In this document: positions 61,874 to 64,000 of the stretch, piece by piece | Layout: every line of letters begins with the position of its first letter | Position numbering within the stretch: position 1 is the stretch's first letter | DNA from: Achatina immaculata | Taxonomy: Eukaryota; Mollusca; Gastropoda; Stylommatophora; Achatinidae | Reading direction: 5' to 3' | Assembly (NCBI GenBank): GCA_009760885.1 | Contig: CM019709.1 | Location: 34,248,126-34,312,125, forward strand | DNA: 64,000 bases | Program-made: the position numbers and the translations under genes | The notes under the pieces: generated by a model | Database searches by the model: none | Told to the model about the DNA's origin: nothing | What the model saw: the letters and a program-made list of their open reading frames with translations, nothing else

Positions 61874-62034
61874 CTAAAACAAATATGTTTAACAATTAAT
61901 ATCTCAGGGAATATTTTTTTTCCAGAGTGCGTCAGGAATTCGTTAACACATACATTTCTAAATGCTAATGAAAAATAGTTGTCTATTCACAGAAATACAT
62001 AACTTTCTAAATGCCAATGTCAGTTATGAGACTG

Positions 62035-62420
62035 GTTCTGGGGTGACTAGAACCAACCTGATAACAGACTTGGGAGTGAAGTGATCATAGCTCATGTTTT
62101 AAAGCATATGTTAACCACATGATAACAATAGATAATAAGGGTTATAATGACAATGAGGGTCGCTGAGATGACTAGAACCAACCTGATAACAGACTTGGGA
62201 GTGAAGTGATCATAGCTCATGCTTTAAAGCAGATGCTGACCACATGATAATGATAGATAATAAGGGTTATAATGGCAATGAGGGTCACTGAGGTGACTAG
62301 AACCAACCTGATAACAGACCTGGGGATTGAAGTGATCATGGCTCATGTTTTAAGGCATTACTGTTGACCACATGATAATGATAGCTAATAAGGGTTATAA
62401 CAGCAATAAGGGTCATGGCA
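62035..62420. repeat. ~124-bp tandem triplication
   Basis: Units start GTGACTAGAACCAACCTGAT at about 62044, 62168 and 62293, and include AGTGAAGTGATCATAGCTCA and GATAATAAGGGTTATAATG. Confidence 0.92.
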
Positions 62421-62424
62421 GGTG

Positions 62425-62740
62425 CCAGCACTGAGCAATGGTTACTTCTACTTCTGTATCAGACACTGGTCCTTTCACTCATCGAGTTTGCCTTCGCCAC
62501 CCTCACTATCAGCCCAACAAAGACTGAAAGGCCTGAAAAGTGCAAAATGACACCATGTGCATTATCTTGGGTTGCACTAGAGGCACCCCATGTGAGGCAA
62601 TGAGATTCCTCTTTTGAGTTTCCCACTATAGAGCCATAGAATCAGGATTTGGAGGGCACATGCATACCTCAGCATAAGTGCTGATACGAAGCATCCATTA
62701 CAATGAGAGCTCACTGAAGAAAAAGGAGATAGACATGAAG
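62425..62740 (+). mobile_element. LINE-H fragment (post-RT region)
   Basis: L-Y-Q-T-L-V-L-S-L-I-E-F-A, A-T-L-T-I-S, then (frame-shifted) G-C-T-R-G-T-P-C-E-A-M-R-F-L, a well-known block between reverse transcriptase and RNase H in jockey/I-like LINEs. Confidence 0.65.
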
Positions 62741-62744
62741 TAAT

Positions 62745-63105
62745 AAATACCTGGCTCCATTATTCCATAATGAGAAACAATTGCAGGGAACTGCCTCTTC
62801 TGAATTCAGCTTTTTATACATTTCCTTAGTTAGTGTTTATTTCTTAAAGAAATTGTACGGTTGACAGAATGAATAACGTGGTAAGTTATTACAACAAAAT
62901 GAGTAGTATATGAGACAAAGCCATGCCCAGACACATCTTGAAAGAACATGAATGCATGGCTACATTATGTGACAGAATATATGGTCGCATCAGATCCCTA
63001 CTTCATACAACATTTATGAACTTGAGTATTCATGCAGTTTATCCAGTTTGTGAAACATGTGAAACCAACAACCCACAGACTTCTCCATGACTGCTAAAAC
63101 ATGAC
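62745..63105. other. No gene recognised
   Basis: I looked for the preceding dikinase exon here; no sequence with fitting splice phase and family motif was found. Confidence 0.4.
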
Positions 63106-63109
63106 CCAG

Positions 63110-64000
63110 GTGGGTATTTCTTTGCTGATCTGAGGTCTTGTCTTACTTGCTGATCTGAGGTTTTGTCTTACTTGCTGATCTGAGGTCTTGTCTTCTTTGC
63201 TGATCTGAGGTTTTGTCTTACTTGCTGATCTGAGGTCTTGTCTTCTTTGCTGATCTGAGGTTTTGACTTCTTTGCTGATCTGAGGTCTAGGCTTCTTTGC
63301 TGATCTGAGGTCTTGTCTTCTTTGCTGATCTGTGGTCTTCTTTGCTGATCTGAGGTCTTGTCTTCTTTGCTGATCTGAGGTCTTGTCTTCTTTGCTGATC
63401 TGAGGTATTGTCTTATTTGCTGATCTGAGGTCTTGTCTTATTTGCTGATCTGAGGTTTTGTCTTATTTGCTGATCTGAGATTTTGTCTTATTTGCTGATC
63501 TGAGGTTTTGTCTTCTTTGCTGATCTGAGGTCTAGGCTTATTTGCTGATCTGAGGTCTTATTTGCTGATCTGAGGTCTTCTTTGCTGATCTGAGGTCTTC
63601 TTTGCTGATCTGAGGTCTAGGCTTCTTTGCTGATCTGAGGTCTTGTCTTCTTTGCTGATCTGAGGTCTTGTCTTCTTTGCTGATCTGAGGTCTTGTCTTC
63701 TTTGCTGATCTGAGGTCTTATTTGCTGATCTGAGGTCTTGTCTTCTTTGCTGATCTGAGGTCTTATTTGCTGATCTGAGGTCTTCTTTGCTGATCTGTGG
63801 TCTTCTTTGCTGATCTGAGGTCTTGTCTTCTTTGCTGATCTGAGGTCTTATTTGCTGATCTGAGGTCTTGTCTTCTTTGCTGATCTGAGGTCTTATTTGC
63901 TGATCTGAGGTCTTCTTTGCTGATCTGTGGTCTTCTTTGCTGATCTGAGGTCTTTTCTTCTTTGCTGATCTGAGGTCTAGGCTACTTTGTTGATTTGTGG
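63110..64000. repeat. 25/20-bp minisatellite, ~38 units, continues past window end
   Basis: Long unit TTTGCTGATCTGAGGTCTTG then TCTTC; short unit TTTGCTGATCTGAGGTCTTA or ...CTTC lacks five bases. Long and short units alternate irregularly, with block-wise duplication (for example 63700-63800 resembles 63820-63930). Confidence 0.95.

Noticed and set aside
62745..62805. Possible upstream dikinase exon (acceptor AATTCAG, donor GTATTTATT)
   Set aside because: The frame that would end in phase 0 before C-R-P-I-T contains a stop, and the other frames show no family motif.
63110..64000. CRISPR-like regular repeats
   Set aside because: Units are contiguous or differ only by short deletions, with no unique spacers; the genome is eukaryotic. 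The same applies to the arrays at 15238, 32870 and 52950.

Overview
This is a eukaryotic, animal-type window: spliced exons with GT..AG borders, many decayed LINEs and tRNA-like SINEs, DNA transposons and a very large amount of minisatellite DNA, in an AT-rich background. The repeat mix and the gene content suggest an invertebrate, possibly a mollusc or other lophotrochozoan. That is an inference; no rRNA, mitochondrial or other phylogenetic marker is present.

Two protein-coding loci are supported. (1) Plus strand, 2268-5031: a large, apparently terminal exon of a C2H2 zinc-finger gene (820 codons from the first in-frame ATG, about 13 fingers, His/Pro-rich linkers). (2) Minus strand, 61873 down to 17674: at least 17 well-fitting small exons, plus one tentative exon and one with an unresolved junction, form the C-terminal two thirds of a PEP-synthase / rifampin-phosphotransferase-like dikinase. 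The order is the end of the ATP-binding domain (C-R-P-I-T), then a long middle region, then the swivelling phosphohistidine domain (GG..SHGA) at the extreme C-terminus. Splice phases agree across almost every junction; the N-terminal exons lie beyond 64000. The two genes converge.

Layout. 1-1160: decayed mariner transposase. 1206-2230: LINE remnant and minisatellite upstream of the zinc-finger exon. 5032-17673: intergenic, with SINEs, LINE ends, a MITE and three tandem arrays. 17674-61873: the dikinase gene, whose introns hold a pair of piggyBac-type MITEs, a foldback element, several LINE families (with a (GA)n tail, with an RNase H domain, and RTE-like), at least ten copies of one short interspersed repeat, and many minisatellites. 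61874-64000: LINE remnant, a 124-bp triplication and a long 25/20-bp array running off the window.

The most unusual structural results are the 76-bp x ~28 satellite at 52950-55105 and the 22-bp array at 35195-35400. Both appear to be tandem amplifications of the same short C-terminal coding segment of an RNase H-bearing LINE. The most interesting gene is the animal dikinase with rifampin-phosphotransferase-like domain order.
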